From Candidatus Rokuibacteriota bacterium (GTDB lineage Bacteria > Methylomirabilota > Methylomirabilia > Rokubacteriales > CSP1-6): DNA of 64,000 nt. A program made the position numbers and the translations under genes. Of the stretch, positions 1 to 8,356 are shown in pieces. Location: contig QHTE01000061.1 of assembly GCA_003220685.1 (NCBI GenBank), positions 100,157 through 164,156 on the forward strand, given 5' to 3'. A model generated the notes under the pieces. The model made no database searches and was not told where the DNA came from. It was given only the letters and a program-made list of their open reading frames with translations. Position 1 is the first letter of the stretch. Each line of letters begins with the position of its first letter.

Positions 1-613
1 CGGCATGGAGCCGGCGGGAGAGACTGTCCGGCTGGTCGTAGTCGTCGTACATCGGATTCCACCAGTAGAGGCGCATCCCGGCCTTCTCGCACCGGTCTAC
101 CACCGCCGGCGACGCGCAGGTCGCGATCGCGACCCGCATGTGCGGACCGTACCGGTCGACCAGCTGCAGGAGCTCCCGGTTCGCCGCGAGCTCGTCCTCG
201 GCGTGTGCCGGATCCATCTCCTGGCGGCGGAAGTAGTCGTCGGCGGACGGCGCAGTCAACCCCGGGTCGCCGAACCAGCGGACGATCCGCTCGGGGTGGG
301 GGTCGACCGTCACGATCAGGTGAGGCACGATCCCCTGACGCAGGCACGCGCCGAGCGCGCCATCGACCGCCACGACGGCGCCGCTATAGCCGGTCGCGGC
401 GAGGCGCTCGAGACTGCGTCGCCGGTGGAGGCTCGGCCCGGCGCCGATCACGATGGCCGTGTCGCCCTTGCCGAGAGGCGGCTGGGCGAGCTCGAGCAGC
501 GACTGTCCGATTCGCGGCCGGTTGGTCGAGGCGTTCTCCGCCCCGACCGCCGCCACTCGCTCGAACGTCGCGTCACCGAGCCGGCGTGCGATCCGCCGTC
601 CGAGGTCCGTCAT
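1..613 (-). CDS. DUF115 / MptE-like protein, 3' end beyond window
   Basis: The reading frame stays open from the ATG at 613 to the left edge, so the C-terminus is missing. About 204 residues are visible. Near residue 50 there is a Rossmann-like segment ending IGAGPSL, followed by VAVDGAL and then VTVDPHPE. This order is typical of the DUF115 family (6-hydroxymethylpterin pyrophosphokinase MptE-like, also found in flagellin and glycan-modification loci). No substrate can be read from the sequence. Its position after an MsbA-type exporter and close to a glycan cluster suggests a role in surface-glycan assembly, which is inference. The start overlaps the preceding small gene by 41 nt; a later in-frame GTG is possible. 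Confidence 0.72.
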   Translation of the reverse strand, partial: MTDLGRRIARRLGDATFERVAAVGAENASTNRPRIGQSLLELAQPPLGKGDTAIVIGAGPSLHRRRSLERLAATGYSGAVVAVDGALGACLRQGIVPHLIVTVDPHPERIVRWFGDPGLTAPSADDYFRRQEMDPAHAEDELAANRELLQLVDRYGPHMRVAIATCASPAVVDRCEKAGMRLYWWNPMYDDYDQPDSLSRRLHA

Positions 614-779
614 TCCCGTCGCCGGTCCACAGGAAGCCTTTCTTGCTCACGAAACAGATCGACCCGCCGAGACGGGCGAGCGCCTTCTTCTCGAACTCGT
701 CGGTCGTGTCGGTCACCGTCTCGGCCGGCTCCTCGATCTTCGCGTCGAGCTTGTAGTTGCCCTTCAGATAGTCGTTCAT
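573..779 (-). CDS. Small hypothetical protein (68 aa) upstream of DUF115 gene
   Basis: I do not recognise the family. The ATG lies 8 nt after the TAG of the ABC exporter, with a GGAGA ribosome-binding sequence in the gap, so it appears to be translated as part of that operon. The N-terminal 35 residues are acidic and Thr/Glu-rich. The middle contains a short hydrophobic stretch ending CFVSKKGFLW, followed by a Gly/Asp/Asn turn. The last 14 codons overlap the start of the DUF115 gene in another frame. A frameshift that originally joined the two reading frames is an alternative explanation. Confidence 0.5.
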   Translation of the reverse strand: MNDYLKGNYKLDAKIEEPAETVTDTTDEFEKKALARLGGSICFVSKKGFLWTGDGNDGPRTADRTPAR

Positions 780-787
780 CGCGTCTC

Positions 788-2644
788 CTATGGATGTTCC
801 GCCGCCGCCATCTCGGTGAACTGAAGCCGGTAGAGTCTCGCGTAGGTGTCGCTGCGCTCGAGCAGCTCCGCGTGCCGGCCGACCGCCTCGACCCGTTTGT
901 CGTTCAGGACCACGATCCGGTCGGCGTGCAGCACGGTGGAGAGACGGTGGGCGATCACGATCGACGTCGCGTCCCGAATGACCCGGTCGATCGCCTGCTG
1001 CACGAGGCGCTCGGACTCGCTGTCGAGCGCGCTCGTGGCTTCGTCGAGCACGAGGATCGCCGGACGCCGCAAGATCGCGCGCGCGATCGCCACGCGCTGG
1101 CGCTGGCCGGCCGAGAGCCGGATGCCCCGATCGCCGACCACGGTGGCGTAGCCCTCGGGCAGCTCGCGGATGAATCCGTCCGCGTTGGCGATCCGGGCCG
1201 CGCGCTCGATCTCGGCGTCGGCCACGCCCTCGCGACTGTAGGCGATGTTCTCCCGGATGGTCGCATTGAACAGCAGCGCCTCTTGCGAGACAACGCCGAA
1301 GAGGCGCCGGTAGCTCTCCTGCCGGAAGCTTCGCAGCTCGCGCCCGTCGATCGTGATGGCGCCGGCGAGCGGGTCGTAAAAGCGGAGCAGCAGGTCCGCG
1401 AGCGTGGACTTGCCGGCTCCGCTCGGGCCGACGATCGCCACCAGTTCGCCCTTCTTCACGTCGAACGAGACGTGCTCGAGCACCCGCTCGCCGCCGTAGT
1501 CGAAGCTCACGTCGCGCACCGAGATACGATCCACGAAGGCATCGATCTCCTCCGGTCCGTCCTGGACGGCCGGCGCCACGGCGAACAGCTCGCTGACGCG
1601 GTCCGCGGCGGCGAGAATCGGCTGGAGCTGGGTGTAGGTGCCGCCGAGCACGCCCAGCTGCGCCATGACGGCCCGGCCGACGTACAGGAACAGGAAGAAC
1701 GTCGGCGCCGCCAGCCGTCCGGCCATGAGCTCCCAGGCGGCCAGCGCGAGCACGCTCGCCTCGACGAGGTAGTTCACGGCCGACCGCGCCGGCTCGTCGG
1801 CGTGCTTGTAGAGGCCGAAGCGGAAGTGCACGCTCCGCACGCGCTCCAGCACCGTGGCCAGGCGCGCCTGCTCGAACGCCTCGGCGCCGAAGGACTTGAT
1901 GATCCGGATACTGAGGAACGTCTCCTGGAACCGGCTCGCCAGCTCGGCGAAGACCGAGAACTGGGCGCTCGCGAGCCGGCGGATCGAGCGGCGGATCGCG
2001 TGCGTTACGCCCCAGTGGAGGGCGGCGGCGGCCACTGCGGCCACCACGAGCAGGGGGCTCGTGCGCACGAGCAGGTAGCTGTAGAAGAGGATCAGCAGCG
2101 GCGCCGTCACCGCCGAGCTGACGACCATCTCCAGGCCGCTGGTGGCGGAGCGCGTGTCGCTCTCGAGCCGCGAGACGAGCTCGCCCGTGCGCTGGCGGTT
2201 GAAGAACGACATCGAAAGCCCCATGAGGTGCTTGAAGAGATCGCGCTGGATCCCCGTGGTGGCGCGGATGCGGATCCACTGCGCCAGGAGGAAGTTCGCG
2301 AACTCGATGCACGCCTTTAGCAATCCGACCGCCACGTAGACGACGCACAGGACGATGATCGCGGCGAAGGGGCGCGTGACGGCCGAGATGCCGAACCACT
2401 GGAAGAACGCCGCGCCGAGGTTCTGCAGGCTGAGGGCTCCTAAGCCGATTCGTCCCGCGCTCGCCGTGGCGGGGTGGCCGAGCGCGAGATCGAGGATCGG
2501 GGCCATCAGCACGGGAAGCAGCGCTCCCAGCAGGGTCGCGAGGAGGCCGCTGGCGAGCAGCAGGGCGACCGCCGACCAGTACGGCGCGACGTGCCTGCGC
2601 AGGAGCCAGGCCATCTGGCCGAGTCCCCGCGGCGGGGGGATCAT
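788..2644 (-). CDS. ABC exporter, MsbA/lipid A-export type (TMD-NBD half transporter)
   Basis: Fused half-transporter of 618 residues, the usual size for MsbA-type proteins that flip lipid-linked or hydrophobic substrates across the inner membrane as homodimers. An N-terminal membrane domain of about six helices (residues ~20-320) precedes a nucleotide-binding domain with Walker A GPSGAGKST (~404-412), signature LSAGQRQR (~508), Walker B ILVLDEATSALD (~529) and the H-loop IAHRLST. The ATG sits in an ATGA overlap with the stop of the upstream regulator, so translation is coupled. The substrate is unknown; the glycan-gene context suggests a lipid-linked glycan or lipid A-like molecule. Confidence 0.9.
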   Translation of the reverse strand: MIPPPRGLGQMAWLLRRHVAPYWSAVALLLASGLLATLLGALLPVLMAPILDLALGHPATASAGRIGLGALSLQNLGAAFFQWFGISAVTRPFAAIIVLCVVYVAVGLLKACIEFANFLLAQWIRIRATTGIQRDLFKHLMGLSMSFFNRQRTGELVSRLESDTRSATSGLEMVVSSAVTAPLLILFYSYLLVRTSPLLVVAAVAAAALHWGVTHAIRRSIRRLASAQFSVFAELASRFQETFLSIRIIKSFGAEAFEQARLATVLERVRSVHFRFGLYKHADEPARSAVNYLVEASVLALAAWELMAGRLAAPTFFLFLYVGRAVMAQLGVLGGTYTQLQPILAAADRVSELFAVAPAVQDGPEEIDAFVDRISVRDVSFDYGGERVLEHVSFDVKKGELVAIVGPSGAGKSTLADLLLRFYDPLAGAITIDGRELRSFRQESYRRLFGVVSQEALLFNATIRENIAYSREGVADAEIERAARIANADGFIRELPEGYATVVGDRGIRLSAGQRQRVAIARAILRRPAILVLDEATSALDSESERLVQQAIDRVIRDATSIVIAHRLSTVLHADRIVVLNDKRVEAVGRHAELLERSDTYARLYRLQFTEMAAAEHP

Positions 2645-3264
2645 CGGCTGCTCCTGCCCACGGGCGCCATACGGCGAATGGTGACGAGCTTCGCGGCGGG
2701 CACACCCAGCGCGGTCAGCTCGGCCACCACCGGCTCGGGGCGCTCGAAAGTGGCCACGATGACCCGGTCGATCTCCTCCTCGGCCAGCTCGGCGGCGGGC
2801 CGGACGCGGTAGCCGAGGAAGTCGCCGCCGGCGGCTGACGCGAACACCGCGACGGGCTCGAGGCCGAACTCCCTGAGCGTCAGATACGCGAGCTCGGCCG
2901 CGTCGCCGACGCCGTAGAGCGCGATCCGCTTGGCGCCGGCCGGCGCCAGCTCGGCGAGCGCCTGCCGCAGCGTCTCTCGCGTGCGGCGATAGAGATTGAG
3001 CGCGTAGCTCATGTGCTCGTACGTGAGCCGTGTCTTCTCGGCGATGCCCTTGGGCGTCAGCAGGTAGCGGAGCCGCTTGCGCGTGGCCGGCTTTCGGGGG
3101 AACTCGACGATCTTGAGGTAACCCTTGCGGCTCAGGCGCTTCAGGTACAGGTTCGTGAGCCCTAGCGCCACGCCGAGCCGCTGGGCCAGGGCCCGCTGGG
3201 TGAGGGTCCCCCCCTCGTCCACGGCGGTCAGGATCTCGAGATCGCGAGCCTGGCTGGGCTTCAT
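2641..3264 (-). CDS. Winged-helix (MarR/EPS-associated type) regulator with C-terminal Rossmann-like domain
   Basis: Residues 1-95 form a winged helix-turn-helix: a helix pair ending LTQRALAQRLGVALG, a recognition helix with LKRLSRKGYLK, and a basic wing. Residues ~110-200 look like a Rossmann-type nucleotide-binding fold (ALYGVGDAAELAYLTL), as in PglD-like or CoA-binding domains, so a nucleotide-sugar or cofactor could be the effector (inference). The family resembles MarR-type regulators found at exopolysaccharide loci. There is no Shine-Dalgarno sequence before the ATG; the promoter and palindromic operator lie immediately upstream, which fits a leaderless, autoregulated mRNA. Its stop overlaps the exporter start by 4 nt. 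Confidence 0.82.
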   Translation of the reverse strand: MKPSQARDLEILTAVDEGGTLTQRALAQRLGVALGLTNLYLKRLSRKGYLKIVEFPRKPATRKRLRYLLTPKGIAEKTRLTYEHMSYALNLYRRTRETLRQALAELAPAGAKRIALYGVGDAAELAYLTLREFGLEPVAVFASAAGGDFLGYRVRPAAELAEEEIDRVIVATFERPEPVVAELTALGVPAAKLVTIRRMAPVGRSSR

Positions 3265-3271
3265 CGACAGC

Positions 3272-3286
3272 GTTCAATAATTGAAC
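3272..3286. promoter_or_regulatory. Perfect AT-rich palindrome, probable operator
   Basis: GTTCAATAATTGAAC has two 7-bp arms around one central base and stands out in a GC-rich region. It lies 7 bp upstream of the regulator's ATG and covers the predicted -10 element of its promoter. That is the expected position for an autorepression site of a dimeric winged-helix protein. Binding itself is inferred. Confidence 0.6.
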
Positions 3287-3306
3287 ATATCGGGTCTGCC
3301 TGTCAA
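3277..3306 (-). promoter_or_regulatory. Predicted sigma-70-type promoter of the regulator-exporter operon
   Basis: On the minus strand TTGACA (3306-3301) is followed by an 18-bp spacer and AATTAT (3282-3277). Transcription would begin at or next to the ATG at 3264, consistent with the lack of a Shine-Dalgarno sequence there. The -10 lies inside the operator palindrome. Confidence 0.45.
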
Positions 3307-3374
3307 CCTCTGCGGCCGGCCGGCCGGCGCGATGTTCCCGGGGGCCGCGGACGGCGGCGGGCCTGCCAATGAAG

Positions 3375-3404
3375 TTGACCGGGCTCGCGCCGCTACGCTA
3401 CACT
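3375..3404 (+). promoter_or_regulatory. Predicted promoter of the radical SAM gene
   Basis: TTGACC (3375-3380), an 18-bp spacer and TACACT (3399-3404) lie about 60 bp before the ATG at 3464. They are divergent from the regulator promoter. Confidence 0.4.
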
Positions 3405-3463
3405 CGCAGTCGCGGAATCCGCAGCGACGATCGCTCCAACGGACATCTCCGAAAGGAGAGCGA

Positions 3464-5167
3464 ATGCCCCCGGCCAAGCGTGTCACGTTCATCTATCGCA
3501 ACTACGAGGGCCTCGGCATCGGCTACCTCGCCTCGTATGTGCGCTCGCTCGGCCATCAGGTTCAGCTCGCTCTCTACCCCGACCCCTGGTCCGACACCTA
3601 CGTGAAGCAGAAGGACAAGGACAGCCCGATGGTGGGCCGCCTGCAGACCCGCGTGGATCGCCAGCTCCTCCGTGGGATCGTCGAGTTCGCGCCGGATCTG
3701 ATCTGCTTCTCGACCGTCACCGACGACTACCAGTGGTGCCTGCGCACCGCGGGCACACTCAAGGCCGCGACGGGCGCGGTTACGATCTTCGGCGGGGTCC
3801 ACGTCTCGAGCGTCCCGGAGCGCGTCGTCGTCCAACCCCACGTCGACCTGATCGGCCTCGGCGAGGGGGAGCGCGCACTCGGAGCCCTGCTCGAGCAGCT
3901 CGACGACTGGAAGGCGGGCGCGGACATCCGGATCCCGGGGATCTGGTACGAGCGCGACGGTGAGATTCGTCAAAACGGCCGGGGCGAGGCGATCCAGGAT
4001 CTGGACAGCCTGCCGTTCCCGGCGAAGGATCTTTTCTACGCCGAGCTGCCCGGGCTCGCGCGCACCTACACCGCGACCACGACGCGCGGCTGCCCGTACA
4101 AGTGCACGTATTGCTACAACGCGGTGATGCTGCCGATCTATCGGCAGCAGGGCAAGTGGCTGCGCCAGCGCTCGGTCGACAACGTGATCGACGAGCTCGC
4201 GTGGGCCAAGCGAAGCTTCCACCCCCGGCACTTCCTGTTCATGGACGACGTGTTCGCCAGCAACAAGAAGTGGGTCGAGCAGTTCACCGAGCGCTACAAG
4301 CGCGAGATCGACGTGCCCTTCGCGCTCATCACCGAGGCCGTGGTCCTGAACAAGGAGGACACGGTCCGGTGCCTGAAGGAAGCGGGCCTGGTCAACGTCC
4401 AGGTGGGCGTGCAGACGCTCAACGAAGACTCCAAGAAGAAGATCGATCGGCCGGAGTCGCGTCAGCAGCTCGAGAACGCGTTCACGCTGATGAACAAGTA
4501 CGGCATCCACTACCAGGTCGATCACATGCTGGGAATCCCCGAGGAGACCGACGAGGACCAGCGGATCGCCCTCGAGTTCTACAATGAGTATCGGCCCGAC
4601 ATCGTGTCGGTTTTCTGGCTGAAGTACTACCCGAAGCTTCCGATCATCGACCTGGCCCTCGAGCACGGCATCCTCAAGACCGAGGAGCTCGACGACATCG
4701 AGGAGGGACGCAACGAGGCGTCGTATCTCTTCGGCGGCAACGCGCCCGAGTTCAAGAAGTGGCTCGGCTACAACATGCTCTTCGGCTGGGTGAATTTCCT
4801 GCCCCGATCGGTCGTGCGCTGGTTCCTCCAGAAGGACCGATCGCGTCTGATCGCGTTCGAGTCGTTTTTCTTCGCGGCCTCGCTGCCGCGACTGCTCTCG
4901 ACGGCGTTCCGGCGCCCCGACTTTCGCGGGCGCGACCACATCCGGCGGACCGTGGGACAGCTGCGCTACATCGGACGGCTGGTGATGCGCGACTGGCTCG
5001 ATCGCCGTGATCGGAGCGGCAGCGTCACACCGGCGCCGCGGACGGTCGTCCCGAGCGCGACGCGGCCCACGCTGCCGGGGGGCGCCACACCGAGTGTGCC
5101 GGCGGTCGACTCGCCGACCATCGTCGGGCGCCGGTCGGGCGGCAAGATCGCCGCGGTCGGACGCTGA
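3464..5167 (+). CDS. B12-binding-domain radical SAM protein
   Basis: Of several in-frame starts, the ATG at 3464 is preceded by a clear GAAAGGAGAG ribosome-binding site, giving 567 residues. An N-terminal cobalamin-binding-like domain (~5-150, with an IGYLASYV segment and the FGGVHVSS turn) is followed by the radical SAM motif C210-x3-C214-x2-C217 (GCPYKCTYC) and the TIM-barrel core. The C-terminal ~150 residues hold hydrophobic helices and a low-complexity Pro/Ser/Thr tail. Such BchE/HpnJ-like enzymes perform radical methylations or rearrangements; the substrate cannot be read here. The gene is transcribed alone, converging on the FkbM gene. Confidence 0.88.
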   Translation: MPPAKRVTFIYRNYEGLGIGYLASYVRSLGHQVQLALYPDPWSDTYVKQKDKDSPMVGRLQTRVDRQLLRGIVEFAPDLICFSTVTDDYQWCLRTAGTLKAATGAVTIFGGVHVSSVPERVVVQPHVDLIGLGEGERALGALLEQLDDWKAGADIRIPGIWYERDGEIRQNGRGEAIQDLDSLPFPAKDLFYAELPGLARTYTATTTRGCPYKCTYCYNAVMLPIYRQQGKWLRQRSVDNVIDELAWAKRSFHPRHFLFMDDVFASNKKWVEQFTERYKREIDVPFALITEAVVLNKEDTVRCLKEAGLVNVQVGVQTLNEDSKKKIDRPESRQQLENAFTLMNKYGIHYQVDHMLGIPEETDEDQRIALEFYNEYRPDIVSVFWLKYYPKLPIIDLALEHGILKTEELDDIEEGRNEASYLFGGNAPEFKKWLGYNMLFGWVNFLPRSVVRWFLQKDRSRLIAFESFFFAASLPRLLSTAFRRPDFRGRDHIRRTVGQLRYIGRLVMRDWLDRRDRSGSVTPAPRTVVPSATRPTLPGGATPSVPAVDSPTIVGRRSGGKIAAVGR

Positions 5168-5176
5168 TCGGCTCGC

Positions 5177-5203
5177 GCGCGGGCCGTCGCCGCTAGCCCG
5201 CGC
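5177..5203. terminator. GC-rich hairpin between convergent genes
   Basis: GCGCGGGC (5177-5184) and GCCCGCGC (5196-5203) form an 8-bp stem with an 11-nt loop in the gap between the stops of the radical SAM and FkbM genes. There is no T-tract, so this is only a possible bidirectional terminator. Confidence 0.3.
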
Positions 5204-5210
5204 CCCCGCT

Positions 5211-6032
5211 TCAGACCAGACGTCTTCGCGCGCAGAGAAGGTCGACGTACCCGCGAATCCCAAGATGTCGCTCGGGACGATTCGCGTCAAAGGGCTCGAT
5301 CGACGCCCCCTCGCCGAGGGCGTGGACGACGAAGCCGTTCGCGCGAAGAAACTCGAGGACCTTGTCCGGAGCCAACCCGAGCTCGCGGATCGCGGCGGGC
5401 GCATACTCGAGGGCCAGGCACACGTCCGCGCTGGCGCGCACCGTGGCCGCCATCCCCTCGCAGACGGCGGGCTCGTAGCCCTCCACGTCGATCTTGATAA
5501 AGCGCACCGCGGATTCGATGCCGCGCTCGCGGGTGAATGAGTCGATGCTCACCTGGCGGACCGTGTCGGTGGTCGCGACCCCGCGCCCGGAGCGAAAGGC
5601 GTCGGTGCTGATGCGGTGGCCCGCGTGGTGGCGCTGGTCGCGCCACAACCCGATCGTGCCGTCGGTCGCGCCGACCGCCGCGTGGATCGCCTCGGACCGC
5701 TCGGCGAACCCGAGCCGGCGGAGCGCTCGCACGAGCCGCTCGTAGTTGCGGAGCTCCGGCTCGAAGGCGAACACCTTGAAGCTGGGGCCGAGCGCGCGCG
5801 CGAACACGGCGGCGGTGTACCCGACGTTGGCCCCGACGTCGAGGATGTGGCCGCCGCGGAACAGATCCGGACGCCGGCGCGTCAGGGTCGCGAACGGGTC
5901 TCCCAGGCGCTTGTACGCGAAGTACGTCCGGACGAAGAGGTCGGAGACCACCGGATTGTCGAGAAAGCCCAGGCGATTCACCACGCCGTAGGCGCCGTGG
6001 AGGCGATCGACGACGAAGAACCGCCAGTTCAT
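5211..6032 (-). CDS. FkbM family SAM-dependent methyltransferase
   Basis: Class I methyltransferase of the FkbM type, usually O-methylating sugars or lipid-linked glycans. The SAM-binding glycine loop ILDVGANVGYTA lies near residue 68. It is followed by the acidic strand FAFEPE and the FkbM hallmark FIKIDVEGYE near residue 185. I chose the ATG at 6032; an in-frame GTG at 6047 is also possible and neither has a strong Shine-Dalgarno sequence. It is the last gene of the minus-strand glycan cluster, 25 nt after the polytopic membrane protein. The acceptor is unknown. Confidence 0.85.
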   Translation of the reverse strand: MNWRFFVVDRLHGAYGVVNRLGFLDNPVVSDLFVRTYFAYKRLGDPFATLTRRRPDLFRGGHILDVGANVGYTAAVFARALGPSFKVFAFEPELRNYERLVRALRRLGFAERSEAIHAAVGATDGTIGLWRDQRHHAGHRISTDAFRSGRGVATTDTVRQVSIDSFTRERGIESAVRFIKIDVEGYEPAVCEGMAATVRASADVCLALEYAPAAIRELGLAPDKVLEFLRANGFVVHALGEGASIEPFDANRPERHLGIRGYVDLLCARRRLV

Positions 6033-6057
6033 TTCACGCCCGGGCACTTTGGGGCGG

Positions 6058-7761
6058 TCAAGCCGGTGGCCGTCGGGCCAGCTCCCAGAACGGCTCGAGT
6101 CGCTCGCCGAAGAGATAGAGCGGCGCCTTGCCCTCTTCCCAGTACGAGAACACCTGGCGCGTCGCGTACGTCTTTCGCAGCCCCTCGAAGAACACCTCGA
6201 AGTCTCGCGCGGTCAGCGGCTGCGATCCGCGGGTCGGCGCCTGGTTGATGCCGATCAACGAGTACGGGCTCGGCACGAAATTGTAGACGAACACGCGCTG
6301 CCGGCTGTCGAGCCGCTCGTGAATCGCCTCCGTGATGGCGCTGAACGCTTCGTCGCTCGTCGTCCTGATCAACGCGTCCTTCACGTGGATGTGCTCGCCG
6401 ACGCGGTCGAAGACGGAGTCGATGCCCGATTCGGTCGAGATGAAGAGGTCGCTCTGTCGGAAGTCGCGAGCCTGACGTTGGATCAGGCGCTCCTTCAGCT
6501 GACCATACTGATACCAGGGGCGGATGCCGCCCCACACGTTGAGCGCGAAGACCACGAGCACCAGAGCGAGCGCGCGCCACGCGGCACCGCGCGGCGATCG
6601 GGTCGCGGCGGTGTCCTCCGCCGACAGGGCGATGGCCCCGAGCATCAGCAGAAGGATGAGCGGCGGGAGCGTCACGACCTGGTACTTGGTGACCGAGGGC
6701 CAGAATCTCGCGTGGAAGATCGCGTAGGTCACCAGCCACACTCCCCCGCTGATTGCCGTGGCGAGGCGGGCGCCGCGGATGAGGCGACGGGCCCCCCAGA
6801 GATCCGAGGCCAGCAGGATCATGAGAAGGCCGGCGAGCGCCGTCAACGCGACCAGCGACGCGACCTTCCGGTGGGCAAGCGACACCAGGCCTCGCGCCGA
6901 GTCGAACACGACCTGGGTTCCGGCCACGAAGGCGGTCAGCTGCCCTTTGACGACCCGCGGGATGTCGAAGCGTGTCGCGTGCTCGAACGCCTGGTAGTCC
7001 TGTGCTCTTCCGAGCGAGTATGAGAGCCATCCGCCGAAGTAGTACCAGCAGTACCAACCAAACGTACCGACCCCGAACCAGACAGCCAAGAGCGCGAGCC
7101 CTGCCCCGACGAGGACAGTCCCGAAGACTCCCGCCAATCCATAGATCAACGCATCGCGCGCGCCATCCCGCCACGGGCGGCCGATGGCGAGGAGCGCGAC
7201 CGCCGCGAAGCCGAACAGGAAGTTCTCTTGACGGAACGCCACGGCGAGTGCATTGAGCAAGCCCATCAGCGCAACGAATCTCCAGTGAAATTCCCTGTTG
7301 TCGACACGCGCGCTGACGAGCAGATAGAAGATCACCAGTAAGATCACGAGCGAGAGGTGCTGGCGCTCGCCGTTGGCGAAGTGCCAGTAGCCGAACGACA
7401 CGGCCAGGAGCCCCGACCCGACGGTGCTGGCGAGCCAGCCTCCGAGGAGGCGGAGCACGCGGTAGAACACGACGACGCCGGCGCCGCCCACCAGGGCGTT
7501 GACCGCCTGGATCACCGCGAGCGTCGAGATCGGGACGCGCAGCACATCGAGCACGCGCCGCAGCAGGTACATCAAAAGCTGAGTCCCGGTTGATGTCGGA
7601 TGGAACAGGAACCCGTAGTCCGGCTTGTCGATGCTGATGACGTATAACCCGCCGTCCGGGGGAGGAACCGACGAGAACGTGAGGCCGTACAGCAGAACGA
7701 CTCCGACGAAGAGCGCGATCTCGGTCAGATAGCGCCGCTCCGCGACGGGGGGAGCATCCAC
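6058..7761 (-). CDS. Polytopic membrane protein, probable GT-C/PMT-like glycan protein
   Basis: 567 residues starting with GTG, one base after the TGA of the preceding gene. About ten hydrophobic helices cover residues ~12-400, followed by a soluble C-terminal domain of ~160 residues. A charged loop after the first helix (ISIDKPDYG) and a large soluble tail are the layout of GT-C-type glycosyltransferases that use polyprenyl-linked donors, but I see no diagnostic catalytic signature. A polysaccharide-related membrane protein without glycosyltransferase activity is an alternative. The neighbours support a glycan role. Confidence 0.6.
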   Translation of the reverse strand: MDAPPVAERRYLTEIALFVGVVLLYGLTFSSVPPPDGGLYVISIDKPDYGFLFHPTSTGTQLLMYLLRRVLDVLRVPISTLAVIQAVNALVGGAGVVVFYRVLRLLGGWLASTVGSGLLAVSFGYWHFANGERQHLSLVILLVIFYLLVSARVDNREFHWRFVALMGLLNALAVAFRQENFLFGFAAVALLAIGRPWRDGARDALIYGLAGVFGTVLVGAGLALLAVWFGVGTFGWYCWYYFGGWLSYSLGRAQDYQAFEHATRFDIPRVVKGQLTAFVAGTQVVFDSARGLVSLAHRKVASLVALTALAGLLMILLASDLWGARRLIRGARLATAISGGVWLVTYAIFHARFWPSVTKYQVVTLPPLILLLMLGAIALSAEDTAATRSPRGAAWRALALVLVVFALNVWGGIRPWYQYGQLKERLIQRQARDFRQSDLFISTESGIDSVFDRVGEHIHVKDALIRTTSDEAFSAITEAIHERLDSRQRVFVYNFVPSPYSLIGINQAPTRGSQPLTARDFEVFFEGLRKTYATRQVFSYWEEGKAPLYLFGERLEPFWELARRPPA

Positions 7762-7762
7762 G

Positions 7763-8356
7763 TCAGTCCGCGGGAGTCAGCCGCTTGGAGTTTGGTCCGA
7801 AGTGCCTGAGGTAGTCCTGCTTGTGGAGAATGAACTGGTGATCGGCCAGGTAGATCGAGTTGTTCTCCCGCCCGAACAGGCGCGCCCGCCGCTCGATCAT
7901 GTCGATGTCCTGCTGGTCCTTCTCGATCTTCAGCCGCTCGATGGCCTTGCGGATCCAACGGCGGAAGGGATAGAGCCAGAAGGGCATGTCGAGCTCCATC
8001 TCGAGCGTGCTGAGCGTCGAGTTCCGCTCGGGAATCTCGGTGTAGACCAGGCGCGTGGTGGTCTGCATCACGTGATGGATGCTCGGAATCCACCACGGGT
8101 GGGGCTTGATGTCGTAGTTCCGGAGCTCGGCTGGCGGGATGTACTCGGTCATGCATGTCTGGCCGAGCCGGAAGCCGAGCAGCGACCAGGTCTCGCGGAT
8201 GAAGATCTTCCGGGCCGCCAGGTCGTGCCAGAGCACCTCGTACGTGTCCGAGTACTTCTTGTGCAGGAACACGTAGTGCTCGGCGTCCAGGTAGACGGCC
8301 ACCGCGATCGCCAGCGGCGTGTCGATCTCGTACTCGAGCGCGAACCGGTACTTCAC
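7763..8356 (-). CDS. Putative catalytic (SRPBCC/START-like) half of a split Rieske oxygenase
   Basis: 197 residues with a GTG start that overlaps the Rieske gene stop by 4 nt. Near the N-terminus is D24-x2-H27-x4-H32 (DAEHYVFLH). This spacing matches the Asp and two His around the mononuclear iron of Rieske non-heme oxygenase alpha subunits. The C-terminal third contains an acidic helix (EKDQQDIDMIERR) that could supply the third, carboxylate ligand. The same motif could occur by chance in a general SRPBCC lipid-binding protein. The coupling to a Rieske domain gene in the same order as the domains of fused enzymes is the main support. Substrate unknown. Confidence 0.5.
   Translation of the reverse strand: MKYRFALEYEIDTPLAIAVAVYLDAEHYVFLHKKYSDTYEVLWHDLAARKIFIRETWSLLGFRLGQTCMTEYIPPAELRNYDIKPHPWWIPSIHHVMQTTTRLVYTEIPERNSTLSTLEMELDMPFWLYPFRRWIRKAIERLKIEKDQQDIDMIERRARLFGRENNSIYLADHQFILHKQDYLRHFGPNSKRLTPAD

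Noticed and set aside
5..2320. 771-codon open frame on the plus strand
   Set aside because: It lies opposite the ABC exporter and DUF115 genes, shows only Arg/Ala/Asp-rich antisense composition and has no domain; a GC-rich shadow frame.
3398..5404. 668-codon minus-strand frame opposite the radical SAM gene
   Set aside because: No motif and shadow-like composition, while the plus strand has a ribosome-binding site and intact radical SAM motif.
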